Below are positions 8,581 to 17,073 of a stretch of DNA of 54,704 bases, piece by piece. The translations under genes and the position numbers were made by a program. Each line of letters opens with the position of its first letter. Within the stretch, counting starts at the first letter, position 1. This DNA comes from Pseudomonas syringae pv. cilantro (GTDB lineage: Bacteria > Pseudomonadota > Gammaproteobacteria > Pseudomonadales > Pseudomonadaceae). The stretch lies in NCBI RefSeq assembly GCF_001293775.1, contig NZ_LGLN01000067.1, positions 109,177 to 163,880 of the forward strand, written 5' to 3'. The notes beneath the pieces were generated by a model, which saw only the letters and a list, made by a program, of their open reading frames with translations, was not told the DNA's origin and made no database searches.

Positions 8581-10074
8581 ATGTCGAGTACTCAGAACAT
8601 GAACGAACACTCCCCGCTGATTCTGGCCATCGATGAAGGCACCAGCAATGCCAAGGCCGTGCTGGTCAACCCATTGGGGCAAGTCGTCGCCCGTGGCTCG
8701 CGGCCTTTGAGCATCAGCCACCCGCAAGCCGGTTATTCGGAACAGGACCCGCTGCTGATCTGGCAAGCCACGCTTGAGGCGATTGCAGACTGCATGACTG
8801 GTTTACAGCGGCCGATCAGCGCGCTGGCCATCAGCAATCAGCGTGAGTCGGTGGTGGCGTGGGACCGGGCCAGCGGGGCACCCTTGTCGCCGTGCATCAG
8901 TTGGCAGTGCCGCCGTTCGTTGCCGCTGTGCAATGAACTGCACGCCCAAGGCCACGAAGCCATGATTCTGGGCAAGACCGGGTTGGCCCTCGACCCGATG
9001 TTTTCCGCAGGCAAAATGCGCTGGATTCTCGATCATCTGGACGACGGTCACGCTCGCGCAGCGGCGGGAGACATCTGCCTGGGAACAGTCGACAGTTGGC
9101 TGCTCTGGAAACTCAGTGGCGGAAAGGTGTTTGCCACCGACTACTCCAACGCAGCCCGTACCCAGCTGTTCAACCTGCAGAGCTGCGACTGGGACCCGCA
9201 ATTGCTTGAGCTGTTTTCAATCCCAGCCGCTGCGCTGGCCACCATTCAACCCAGCGCAGGCCTTTTTGCTCATACCGTGGCGGTCGGCGGGCTCGACGCC
9301 GGCATTCCGATTCTGTCGATGATCGGCGATTCGCATGCGGCGCTGTACGGGCAGGGCGGTTTCGCTCCCGGACTGGTCAAGGCCACGCTCGGGACCGGTT
9401 CTTCATTAATGACGCCAATGGCCGGGCCCATTGCTTCTCGCCACGGCCTGTCGACTACACTGGCCTGGCACGATGGCGCAACGTCGACCTATGCAATGGA
9501 AGGCAACATTGTGCACACCGGCGCTGCGGTGCAATGGGCTGCGCGGCTGGTGGCCGGCGAATCCATAGATGCCCTGAGCGAACAGGCCGCGCAATTGACC
9601 GACAATGGCGGCGTCTACTTTGTGCCGGCGCTATCCGGTCTGGGCGCGCCACACTGGCAGGCCGGCGCCCGAGGGCTGATTTGCGGCCTGACGGAAGGCA
9701 GTTCTGGCGCACACATCATGCGCGCGGCTCTGGAGTCCATCGGCTATCAGATTCGCGATGTGTTCGACGCCATGCAGGCCGACATCGGCAGCCCGCTCAA
9801 GGAGCTTTGGGTAGACGGCGGAGCGACCCGCAACCGCTGGCTCATGCAATTTCTCGCCGACCTGCTGCAACGTCCGGTCATCCGCAGCCTGTCACCGGAA
9901 GTCTCGGCACTGGGCGCCGCACACCTGGCAGGCAAAGCCCTCGGCCTCTGGAATGACGCCGCCGACCTGCAAGCACTGGAAAGACAGCGCGAACGCTTCG
10001 ACCCCGTTCCCGGCAGGGATCTGGAGGGTGTGTATCAGGAGTGGCAGAAGGCTTTGGGGCGGGTGATGCGTTGA
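8581..10074 (+). CDS. FGGY-family carbohydrate kinase
   Basis: A 497-residue FGGY kinase. The N-terminal phosphate loop DEGTSNAKAVLV is at about 18-29. The ATP-binding C-terminal half has GTGSSLMTP, LGAPHWQAGARGL and WVDGGATRNRWLMQF. It looks closer to glycerol/ketopentose kinases than to gluconate kinases, but the substrate cannot be assigned by eye. It lies 12 bp after the transketolase subunit gene and presumably phosphorylates the ketose made by the divergent SDRs, giving the transketolase substrate. That ordering is an inference from gene context. Confidence 0.9.
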   Translation: MSSTQNMNEHSPLILAIDEGTSNAKAVLVNPLGQVVARGSRPLSISHPQAGYSEQDPLLIWQATLEAIADCMTGLQRPISALAISNQRESVVAWDRASGAPLSPCISWQCRRSLPLCNELHAQGHEAMILGKTGLALDPMFSAGKMRWILDHLDDGHARAAAGDICLGTVDSWLLWKLSGGKVFATDYSNAARTQLFNLQSCDWDPQLLELFSIPAAALATIQPSAGLFAHTVAVGGLDAGIPILSMIGDSHAALYGQGGFAPGLVKATLGTGSSLMTPMAGPIASRHGLSTTLAWHDGATSTYAMEGNIVHTGAAVQWAARLVAGESIDALSEQAAQLTDNGGVYFVPALSGLGAPHWQAGARGLICGLTEGSSGAHIMRAALESIGYQIRDVFDAMQADIGSPLKELWVDGGATRNRWLMQFLADLLQRPVIRSLSPEVSALGAAHLAGKALGLWNDAADLQALERQRERFDPVPGRDLEGVYQEWQKALGRVMR

Positions 10075-10385
10075 GCAATGCTCCGAGGTGATCGGCCCTT
10101 GGTCTTTCGCTCTGTGCGAACGAACTGCATACTCAGCGCGCCCGGATCTGCCATCAGACGATAGACCGATGCCGTGCGTTTTGGCCGTCGGTAAGGGCGT
10201 GATATCGGGAGAGAGTACGGATAGCTGATGTATCGTTCCGGGTGCACAGCGCGCCACTCATTTCCTTGGCAGGCGAATTGAACAGGTGTAAGACGTCCGA
10301 GCGTTGTGCCTGCCAGCGCCATCAAAACCTCACTACAACGCTTCACGGTCTGACTCTTCACCGCCTGCCTTGCCTGCTCTTCCAT
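10035..10385 (-). CDS. Possible small hypothetical gene (doubtful)
   Basis: This open frame of 116 codons starts 4 nt after the stop of the gene at 10389-10748, which would suit translational coupling. It has no recognised domain. Its second half is rich in Arg/Lys/Pro and it overlaps the end of the convergent kinase gene by 40 bp. It may be a real downstream partner with a frame-shifted or decayed 3' end, or a chance frame. Confidence 0.25.
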   Translation of the reverse strand: MEEQARQAVKSQTVKRCSEVLMALAGTTLGRLTPVQFACQGNEWRAVHPERYISYPYSLPISRPYRRPKRTASVYRLMADPGALSMQFVRTERKTKGRSPRSIAQRITRPKAFCHS

Positions 10386-10388
10386 GAC

Positions 10389-10748
10389 TTAATAATACCC
10401 AAGCATGCGCAACGCTTCAGCCGACTTCATTACAGGAGCAAGCCGCGACTCCAGTTCCAAAAACCATTCTTGCCAACCCCACGAGCCGTCTGGCTTTTGA
10501 ATGAGGTACTGTGATTCCCAGTCCCGCCCCCGTGAAACTGCATCTGGAACCGAGCGCGACAGGCGAGTGAGGTCTGTTTGAGTGAAACCGGTTTCCATCA
10601 GAAATCTTGCCTGGCAAAGCGCTTCCTGATAATGAGGCGTTTGAGCAAGACCCAACTGCATAGAAACAGGAAGCAGTGCGACAAGACCTTGTTCAAGCAG
10701 TTGCAACTGTTGGATGCGCTCCGCTTCGGTGTAGCGGTATTCGGTCAT
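10389..10748 (-). CDS. Hypothetical protein, 119 residues
   Basis: I do not recognise this family. The protein opens MTEYRYTEAERIQQLQLLEQGL and continues with an amphipathic, largely helical sequence. The C-terminal half contains a Trp-rich SWGWQEWFLELESRL segment. There is no signal peptide or membrane segment. An AAGAGA site precedes the ATG. The amino-acid composition looks like a real protein. It sits with two other unrecognised small genes between the sugar locus and a porin, the kind of pocket that often holds immunity-type or accessory genes. That role is a guess. Confidence 0.6.
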   Translation of the reverse strand: MTEYRYTEAERIQQLQLLEQGLVALLPVSMQLGLAQTPHYQEALCQARFLMETGFTQTDLTRLSRSVPDAVSRGRDWESQYLIQKPDGSWGWQEWFLELESRLAPVMKSAEALRMLGYY

Positions 10749-10888
10749 TCTCTTGCCTGGAACTCGGGCTGGGACGCTGGATATTAACCAGTCGACGTAA
10801 AACAGCCAACAGGTGCGTGCACCTGATCTTTTGTCGCGTTGACCCGTTAAGCTGTGCGCGGGATAAGGCCAGGTGAAGGGAATATCTT

Positions 10889-11260
10889 ATGAGCGATGTA
10901 TGGCGTCTACTCTCCTCAACGTCTTTTTTTGAAAAGCTGTGTGCCAGTGAATCCGACTGGGACAGCGTGCTTGATGGCAGAGAGGACGAAGGCTTTGATC
11001 AGCTTTGGACCAGCCATCATGCTGCTTTACTGGCAACGCCCCTGACTCCTGAAATGACTGAGGGCATTACCCGGCTCAGGGAGCATGCATTCAAGGAAGT
11101 GTTTTCAATTTCAAGAAACGCTGATCTTGCAGGGTACGTCTCTGATGACGTCGGTTTGATTGCACACCACATGGCAGTCGAGGCACCTGCTTCATGGGTG
11201 AATGGATTACTCGAAAGTTACGTTCGCGGTGAATTCCCGCACGAGCCCTTTATCCGTTAG
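10889..11260 (+). CDS. Hypothetical protein, 123 residues, acidic
   Basis: I do not recognise this protein. It begins MSDVWRLLSSTSFFEKLCAS, is acidic and soluble, and ends GEFPHEPFIR. A GAAGGG-type ribosome binding site lies upstream of the ATG. There is no signal peptide or transmembrane segment. Small acidic soluble proteins next to each other in accessory pockets are often immunity proteins of toxin systems, but no toxin gene is visible here. Its stop codon lies just outside one arm of the 15-bp inverted repeat at 11266. Confidence 0.6.
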   Translation: MSDVWRLLSSTSFFEKLCASESDWDSVLDGREDEGFDQLWTSHHAALLATPLTPEMTEGITRLREHAFKEVFSISRNADLAGYVSDDVGLIAHHMAVEAPASWVNGLLESYVRGEFPHEPFIR

Positions 11261-11480
11261 CAACGAGTCCGTTTTTGATTATGGCTGGGTGTGGAGTGGA
11301 ACAGATCGACAGCTTCGCTGCCCATCGCAGCCGTAGTAACCCCCGCAAGCGCCTGCAGCCCTGCGGGCAGAAGGCGTTCTTCGTAGTCGGTCAGGTTTAT
11401 GTATAACCATGAGCTCTAGCCCAGAATTTCTCTGATTTCCAGCCGTGCGGCACTTGCCGCTACTTCTTTCGGATAGATGC
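11261..11480. other. Gene-free gap with one inverted-repeat arm
   Basis: No gene is recognised on either strand between the two hypothetical genes. The notable content is the inverted-repeat arm at 11266-11280. Confidence 0.5.
11266..11280. repeat. Left arm of 15-bp perfect inverted repeat
   Basis: AGTCCGTTTTTGATT occurs here and its exact reverse complement occurs at 12213-12227, 947 bp away. Including one mismatch, the match extends over TGGC to about 20 bp. The pair encloses the hypothetical gene at 11481-12053 and a REP element. Confidence 0.7.
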
Positions 11481-12053
11481 ATGAAAACTCGGGCAAAAAT
11501 CGAAGCCTTCATTTCCGGTGCCGCCATCTTCGATCCTCTGGTGCTGAGCCGATTTGCCGCGCAATTCTGTCCAGGCGTAGATGATCTGTTTACGTTCTTC
11601 ATCGCGGAGCGCGAAGTAGGGCGCCTTGCTGTGCAGAGTGGCGTTGTTCTACCGATGTACGAGATCCCCGAAGAGCACTATCTGTTCAGGCTGCGTGGCG
11701 TGGGCGATCGTCCACTTGTTGAGCACTCTGACAGAGTTTTTCTGCACAGCGGCATACCGTTGAGGGTCGAGTCTGGTCTGCTGATTGTTGCCGATCTGTA
11801 CGCGCTCATGGACTGGGACCCCGAGTTCTTTTTGAATTTCAGAGAGCAGCGCCATCGAGGCCTTGGAAACGCCGATTACCTTGACGTTTCTCAAGGGCTT
11901 TATTCAATAAGCATAGCGGGCTTTGATGAGTCGAATGGCGAGTGCCCCCGTCTGATTTACGAGCTGGCTATCGACCCTGTTGATACGTTACCTGTACTGC
12001 ATGAGTTCGCGCATTTTGATGATTGGGATTTCGCAATAAAGAGGTCCCTATAA
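11481..12053 (+). CDS. Hypothetical protein, 190 residues
   Basis: I do not recognise this family. The open frame begins at 11445, but the ATG at 11481 (MKTRAKIEAFISGAAIF) gives a cleaner N-terminus. The protein is soluble and acidic, with repeated short hydrophobic strands (LFTFFIAEREVGRL, GLYSISIAGFDES) and a C-terminus HDWDFAIKRSL-like (FDDWDFAIKRSL). No signal or membrane segment is seen. It is bracketed by a 15-bp inverted repeat and followed by a REP element, consistent with an accessory cassette. Function is unknown. Confidence 0.6.
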   Translation: MKTRAKIEAFISGAAIFDPLVLSRFAAQFCPGVDDLFTFFIAEREVGRLAVQSGVVLPMYEIPEEHYLFRLRGVGDRPLVEHSDRVFLHSGIPLRVESGLLIVADLYALMDWDPEFFLNFREQRHRGLGNADYLDVSQGLYSISIAGFDESNGECPRLIYELAIDPVDTLPVLHEFAHFDDWDFAIKRSL

Positions 12054-12094
12054 GCGCAAAGAGAACGTGCCCTTCAAGCTTCTGCCCGTAGGGC

Positions 12095-12118
12095 GTGGGA
12101 GCGAACTTGTTCGCGAAG
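12095..12118 (+). repeat. REP element (single copy)
   Basis: A Pseudomonas REP sequence: GTGGGA, then the core palindrome GCGAACTTGTTCGC, then GAAG. The same sequence appears twice in inverted orientation at 43554-43643. It lies between a hypothetical gene and the porin operon. Confidence 0.75.
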
Positions 12119-12212
12119 ACGGTAGTTCAGACGATGGATTTTCGATGAATATACCTGTCCTTTCTTGAACAAGCGAAGCGTCGCGCGGTTCACTCCCATT
12201 GCCTTCGGCCAG

Positions 12213-12227
12213 AATCAAAAACGGACT
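12213..12227. repeat. Right arm of 15-bp perfect inverted repeat
   Basis: AATCAAAAACGGACT is the exact reverse complement of the sequence at 11266-11280. It lies 41 bp beyond the 3' end of the porin gene. Confidence 0.7.
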
Positions 12228-12267
12228 TATGTATCACCCTGATCACAAGCCCTTGAAACACCCCACC

Positions 12268-13449
12268 TCAAAAGTAATACCCGATATTGGTATACAACTG
12301 ATTCTCCCACTGGTCGCTGCCGCCAGCGCCGAGGCTCTGGGTGTAGCTGCTGCCGCCGATGTACGGGTCGTTCTTGCCGTGCAGCCATTCCGTGGCGATC
12401 CATAGTTTGCTGAATGAGAACGAGGCCCCAAGGATCATCCGCTGCGACGTTTTGAAGTCGCTGGCGGATTTGTCGAAGGCGCTGTAGTTGGCGTACAGCT
12501 TGACGCCGCTGATCTGATCGAACAGGAACTTGCCTGCGACGTCGTAGCTTGCATCGGCGACGTACAGGTTGCCGCGACTGGCGACGTTGTAGGTGCCATC
12601 GTAGCCACCGAGCGTCACCAGTTCGTCGCTGCCGGGGTTGCGTGGCGACATCTGCTGACGTGCGGCTTGCAGTTGCACGCCCCACGGGCCATTTTTGCCC
12701 AGGTAGTGCACGGCCACGGCGTTGCGTCGGCCATCGTCATTAGTGTCACGGTTCTCCAGTGTCGAGGTCAGACCAGAAACCCCGACTTCGGATTTCCATG
12801 GCCCCAGGTCCAGCGCCTTGGCCACGCGCAGCACCACGGTGTTGCGTTCCTGATTATTGCTGCCATCGTTGACGTAACTGTCGGCCTCGGACACGACGCT
12901 GGAGTAGGTCGCACCATTGCTGGTGCCTTTGCCTTGCCAGGCAGGGCGCAGGTAGTAACCGGCCTGAATATTCCAGTCGCCGCTTTGCTGGATGTACTTG
13001 GCGCCGATCTCTTCCAGGTCCTCCACGCCGATCACGTTGCCCAGGGTCTCGTAGAACGTACTGCCGAAGTACGGCTGCAAACCGAAGGGCACCTGATTGA
13101 GGCCTACCTGCACCTGCTGGTCGGGATTGAATTTGTAACCAATCCATGCCGCCTCGGCGAACTGAACATCACCGACATTGTTGGTGTATTGATACGGGTA
13201 GGCTCGCCCGTAGAACCGGTATTTGGCCGCACCTATCCAGGCGTCGGAGGTGTATTTGGCGGTGAGGAACGCGGTGTCGAAGTTGAACTTCTGAATGTCG
13301 CGATCCGGGTCATAGTCCCAGCGCGCACGCACAGCGCCGCCGAGGTCAAGGTTGTCGGTGACCTGAATCGCCAGGGCGGGTGCTGCAAGGCTGCCGAACA
13401 CGGGGATCAGCGCAATGGAACGCATGGCACGAGAGGTGGTTGTACGCAC
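12268..13449 (-). CDS. Outer-membrane porin of a peptide/amino-acid uptake operon
   Basis: A 393-residue outer-membrane beta-barrel. It has an N-terminal signal peptide (RSIALIPVFGSLAAPALA), then alternating amphipathic strands rich in Tyr/Trp/Gly, and the C-terminal aromatic YTNIGYYF required for barrel insertion. It resembles OprO/OprP-like or alginate-type porins rather than OprD. The initiation codon is GTG at 13449, supported by AGGAG about 7 nt upstream. It is the last gene of the operon after the Dpp-type ABC transporter and probably lets that transporter's substrate cross the outer membrane. Specificity is unknown. Confidence 0.85.
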   Translation of the reverse strand: MRTTTSRAMRSIALIPVFGSLAAPALAIQVTDNLDLGGAVRARWDYDPDRDIQKFNFDTAFLTAKYTSDAWIGAAKYRFYGRAYPYQYTNNVGDVQFAEAAWIGYKFNPDQQVQVGLNQVPFGLQPYFGSTFYETLGNVIGVEDLEEIGAKYIQQSGDWNIQAGYYLRPAWQGKGTSNGATYSSVVSEADSYVNDGSNNQERNTVVLRVAKALDLGPWKSEVGVSGLTSTLENRDTNDDGRRNAVAVHYLGKNGPWGVQLQAARQQMSPRNPGSDELVTLGGYDGTYNVASRGNLYVADASYDVAGKFLFDQISGVKLYANYSAFDKSASDFKTSQRMILGASFSFSKLWIATEWLHGKNDPYIGGSSYTQSLGAGGSDQWENQLYTNIGYYF

Positions 13450-13536
13450 GGTGATACTCCTGGCTATTGATTGTTGTGGGCAGCAGCAGCCCCGGCCGCT
13501 GCGAATGCAGCGGCATGGGGAAAGGTTTTTATTGAT

Positions 13537-15210
13537 TCAGCGGGCGTGCGGTCGAAGCAGTCTCGGCGGCTCTGTAACCGTTGACTCAGGCGCCACAGGT
13601 ACCGAAGGCATTGCCGAGGCACCGGGAGCCGCCGCCAGCAAGGTTTGGGTGTAGGTATTCTGCGGTCGCAGCAGCACCTGTTCCGCGCTGCCGTACTCCA
13701 CCACTTCACCTTGGTGCATCACCGCGATGTAGTCGCTGATCTGCGCGGCCACCCGTAAGTCATGGGTGATGAACAGGATGCTCAGGTTGAGGCGCTGTTG
13801 CAGTTCGGCAAGCAGCTCCAGCACCTGTTGTTGCACCGAAACATCCAGTGCCGAAACGCTTTCATCGGCAATCAGCACTTCCGGGCGCATGGCCAGCGCT
13901 CGGGCGATGCCGATGCGCTGGCGCTGGCCGCCTGAAAACTGCCGGGGTTTGCGCTCCAGCGCGTCACGCTTGAGGCCAACCTGCTCAAGCAGATCGCCTG
14001 CCTCGGCCCAGGCATCCTTGGCCGACAGCCCACGCAACCGGGCGGCGCGAGCGATGATGTCGCCCACCCGATGGCGCGGGTTTAGCGAGCCATACGGGTC
14101 CTGGAAAATCATCTGGATACGCCGCCGGTTGGTAGCCAGGGCCTTGCCGCGCAACGCGAGAAAGTCCGTGTCACCGACCCAAACGTGCCCGCTGTCGCTG
14201 TCCACCAACCGGATCGCCGCTTTGACCAGCGTGCTTTTGCCTGACCCGGACTCGCCGACAATCGCCAGGGTCTTGCCGCGTGGCAGTTCCAGCGAGACGT
14301 CCTTGAGCGCCTGTACCGAGCGGCCGCCAACGTTGTAGGTCTTGGTCAGGTGTTCGATGCGCAAGGCCATTTCGCCGTCGGCGCTTGGGGCGTGCAGTTC
14401 GGGGTGCAGCGCCGGGACGGCGGCGATCAGCTTGCGCGTATAAGGGTGTCGGGGCGCATTGAGGACCTGATCACGCTCACCGATTTCCACCAATACGCCG
14501 CCTTCCATGACCGCGATGCGATCAGCAATTTCCGCGACCACGCCAAAGTCGTGAGTGATGAACAAAATGCCGTGCTGGCCCCGACCGCGCAGGTCGCGCA
14601 CCAGTTTCAGCACCTGTGCCTGAGTGGTCACGTCCAGTGCCGTGGTCGGTTCGTCGGCGATCAGCAGGTCCGGGTTCATCGCCAGCGCCATGGCGATCAC
14701 CACCCGCTGGCACTGGCCGCCCGAGAGCTGGTGGGGAAAGCTGTTGGCTATTCTTGGCGGGTCGGGTAACTGGGTGGAGTCAAGCAGTGCCAGCATGCGC
14801 TCGCGACGCTCGGCGGCAGGCATGTTTGGCGCGTGAATGTCGAATATCTCTTCAACCTGCTGGCCGATCCGGATGGCCGGATTCAGCGCCGCCATCGGCT
14901 CCTGAAAAATCATCGCGATACGATTGCCGCGCAGCTGACGCAGGGTTTTTTCGTCCATGCGGCAGATGTCATTGCCTAGAAAGTCGATGACCCCCTCGCT
15001 GTGCCGCAGGCCCTTGGCGTAGTCGCCCATGATCGCCGCCGAGAGCACCGATTTGCCCGAACCGGACTCGCCGATGACACAGAGGATTTCGCCCTTGTAC
15101 ACGTCCAGACTGATGCCCTGCACCGCATGACTGCGATCGGCACCGGGAGGCAGTTCGATAGAGAGGTTTTCCACCCTTAGCACTTGTTGCGGGTTGTGTG
15201 GCTGGTTCAT
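13537..15210 (-). CDS. Dipeptide-type ABC transporter, fused double ATPase (DppD-DppF-like)
   Basis: A 557-residue protein with two complete ATPase domains in one chain. The first has GESGSGKSVL, LSGGQCQRV and LLIADEPTTALD. The second has GESGSGKSTLVKAA, FSGGQRQRIGIARAL and LIADESVSALDVSVQQQ. The open frame runs far upstream through the permease gene, but the correct start is the ATG at 15210 (MNQPHNPQQVLRVENL) preceded by AGGAGC, 2 bp after the permease stop. It powers the peptide/nickel/opine-class importer encoded upstream. Confidence 0.92.
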   Translation of the reverse strand: MNQPHNPQQVLRVENLSIELPPGADRSHAVQGISLDVYKGEILCVIGESGSGKSVLSAAIMGDYAKGLRHSEGVIDFLGNDICRMDEKTLRQLRGNRIAMIFQEPMAALNPAIRIGQQVEEIFDIHAPNMPAAERRERMLALLDSTQLPDPPRIANSFPHQLSGGQCQRVVIAMALAMNPDLLIADEPTTALDVTTQAQVLKLVRDLRGRGQHGILFITHDFGVVAEIADRIAVMEGGVLVEIGERDQVLNAPRHPYTRKLIAAVPALHPELHAPSADGEMALRIEHLTKTYNVGGRSVQALKDVSLELPRGKTLAIVGESGSGKSTLVKAAIRLVDSDSGHVWVGDTDFLALRGKALATNRRRIQMIFQDPYGSLNPRHRVGDIIARAARLRGLSAKDAWAEAGDLLEQVGLKRDALERKPRQFSGGQRQRIGIARALAMRPEVLIADESVSALDVSVQQQVLELLAELQQRLNLSILFITHDLRVAAQISDYIAVMHQGEVVEYGSAEQVLLRPQNTYTQTLLAAAPGASAMPSVPVAPESTVTEPPRLLRPHAR

Positions 15211-15212
15211 GC

Positions 15213-16049
15213 TCAGCTCCTTGTGCCGTTCTGGGCATGTTCGTCCAGACCGTCCGCCAAGAGGCTCAGGCCCAGCATCAGGGTGGAGATGGCAATGCAC
15301 GGGAAGATCACCAGGTGCGGGAAGGCGATAGCCATGCCGCGGCCTTCGTTGATCATGCCGCCCCAGTCCGGGGTCGGCGGTGGCAGGCCGAGGCCGAGAA
15401 AACCGAGTGCGCCGATCATGATCGCGGTGTAACCGATGCGCAGGCAGAAATCGACGATCAGCGGGCCGCCGCAGTTGGGGAGGATTTCCACCAGCATGAT
15501 GCGCAACGAGCCCTCGCCCTGGGTTATGGCGCTGAGTACGTAATCGCGCGAGCGGATGTCGATGGTCAACGCCCGCATGATCCGGAAGATCGCCGGGGCA
15601 CTGGTAAAGGTCACGGCAATCAGGATGTTCAGCGCCGAAGCGCCAAGGGCAATGATGATCACGATGTACAACACCAGCACCGGGAACGACAGCACGGTGT
15701 CGGCGACGTACGACAGCAAGGCATCGACCCAGCCATTGAAATAGCCCGCACACAGGCCCATCGCGATGCCGACGAAAAACGCCGTGAGCGTCGCCAGAAT
15801 CGACCAGAACAAAACGGTGCGCGTGCCCCAGATCAGCCGCGACAGAATGTCCCTGCCGATCATGTCGGTGCCCAGCAGAAAGCGCATGCCGCTATCGTCC
15901 GGGGTCATCGGTGTCAGCAGCGGGATGAAGCTTTTCAGGGGGTCGTGGGGTGCCAGCCAAGGGGCGAAAAGCGCCATCAGGCACCAGCCGCCGACCAGCA
16001 GCAGGCCGAGCAGCGCCAACGGGTGTTTGAAGGCTTTGAGCAGGTTCAC
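15213..16049 (-). CDS. Dipeptide-type ABC transporter permease 2 (DppC-like)
   Basis: A 278-residue permease with an N-terminal membrane anchor (ALLGLLLVGGWCLMALFAPWLAPHDP) and the DppC/OppC signature region GTDMIGRDILSRLIWGTRT. Several hydrophobic segments follow, with the EAA-type loop DYVLSAITQGEGSLRIML. The start overlaps the stop of the first permease by 4 bp, indicating translational coupling. It pairs with the DppB-like permease to form the translocation pore. Confidence 0.93.
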   Translation of the reverse strand: MNLLKAFKHPLALLGLLLVGGWCLMALFAPWLAPHDPLKSFIPLLTPMTPDDSGMRFLLGTDMIGRDILSRLIWGTRTVLFWSILATLTAFFVGIAMGLCAGYFNGWVDALLSYVADTVLSFPVLVLYIVIIIALGASALNILIAVTFTSAPAIFRIMRALTIDIRSRDYVLSAITQGEGSLRIMLVEILPNCGGPLIVDFCLRIGYTAIMIGALGFLGLGLPPPTPDWGGMINEGRGMAIAFPHLVIFPCIAISTLMLGLSLLADGLDEHAQNGTRS

Positions 16050-16999
16050 TGGCCACCTCCGCCGAGGCTGCGCAAGGTGATGCGCGGGTTGAGCCAGGTG
16101 TAGGCCAGGTCCGAGAAGATCTTGGTTGCGCCCACCACCAGCCCGCTGATCATGGCGCAGGCTTCGATCAGGTAGACGTCATGGTTCAATGACGCGGTGT
16201 AGAGCAGCGAGCCAAAGCCTTTGTATGCAAAAAATACTTCCACCACGATCACGTTCGACAGCAACCACGGGATGTAGAGCATGATCACCGTAATGGGCGC
16301 TATGAGCACGTTACGCAGTGCATGGCGCAACACAATGCGTGAGGTGGAGGCGCCTTTCAGGCGTGCGGTACGGATGTAAGGCGTCTGCATCACTTCGACC
16401 ATCGAAGCCCGTGTGATGCGCGCCAGATAACCGATGCCGAACAGGCACAGCACCATCAGCGGCAGCGCCAGTTCCACGGCGTTGAACCCGTCGCTCATGC
16501 TGCTCACCCCCGGCAGCCAGTTGAGCCAGAACACGAAGACGGCCGAGACGAATACTGCGCTGGCGAAATCCGGAATCGAGGTGGTCACGATCGACAGAAA
16601 CGACACCAACCGATCCACCGCCGAGCCCTGACGCACGCCGGCCAGAATGCCCAGCGTCAACGCCACGGGCACCATCACCAGCAGGGCCAGCCCGGCGAGC
16701 ATCAGGGTTTGCCCCAGGTTGGGCAGTAACAGGTCAATCACCGGCTCGCGAAAATGCACCGAGGTGCCCCAGTTACCGCTGACAAAGTCCTTCAGCCAGA
16801 CCAGATATCGCCAGACGAAGGGTTGATCGTAACCATGCTCCACCAGCCACGCGGCGCGCTGGTCGGCGGCGGAGTAGGGGCCGAGGACGTTGATGGCAAC
16901 GTCTTCGATGTTCAGTTCCAGGGCCAGAAACACGATCATCGACACTGACAGCAGCGTCGCTGCCAGCGCCAATAACTTGCGCAATAGAAATTCAGCCAT
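16046..16999 (-). CDS. Dipeptide-type ABC transporter permease 1 (DppB-like)
   Basis: A 317-residue DppB/OppB-type permease. The N-terminal membrane helix LLRKLLALAATLLSVSMIVFLAL is followed by the family region YDQPFVWRYLVWLKDFVSGNWGTS and the EAA loop YIRTARLKGASTSRIVLRHALRN. It lies 74 bp after the binding-protein gene and overlaps the next permease by 4 bp. The assignment to the peptide/nickel/opine class is firm. The transported molecule is not known. Confidence 0.93.
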   Translation of the reverse strand: MAEFLLRKLLALAATLLSVSMIVFLALELNIEDVAINVLGPYSAADQRAAWLVEHGYDQPFVWRYLVWLKDFVSGNWGTSVHFREPVIDLLLPNLGQTLMLAGLALLVMVPVALTLGILAGVRQGSAVDRLVSFLSIVTTSIPDFASAVFVSAVFVFWLNWLPGVSSMSDGFNAVELALPLMVLCLFGIGYLARITRASMVEVMQTPYIRTARLKGASTSRIVLRHALRNVLIAPITVIMLYIPWLLSNVIVVEVFFAYKGFGSLLYTASLNHDVYLIEACAMISGLVVGATKIFSDLAYTWLNPRITLRSLGGGGQ

Positions 17000-17073
17000 G
17001 CTTGCACGCTCCGGCTAATCAAGGGATGGCGGCCCGCCGCACCAGGGTGGGAGGGCTCATGAGGGGCGCGTTA

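Noticed and set aside
15211..15753. N-terminal extension of the double ATPase gene into the permease gene
   Set aside because: Residues upstream of 15210 are an out-of-frame reading of the permease. The ATG at 15210 has AGGAGC and the family N-terminus.
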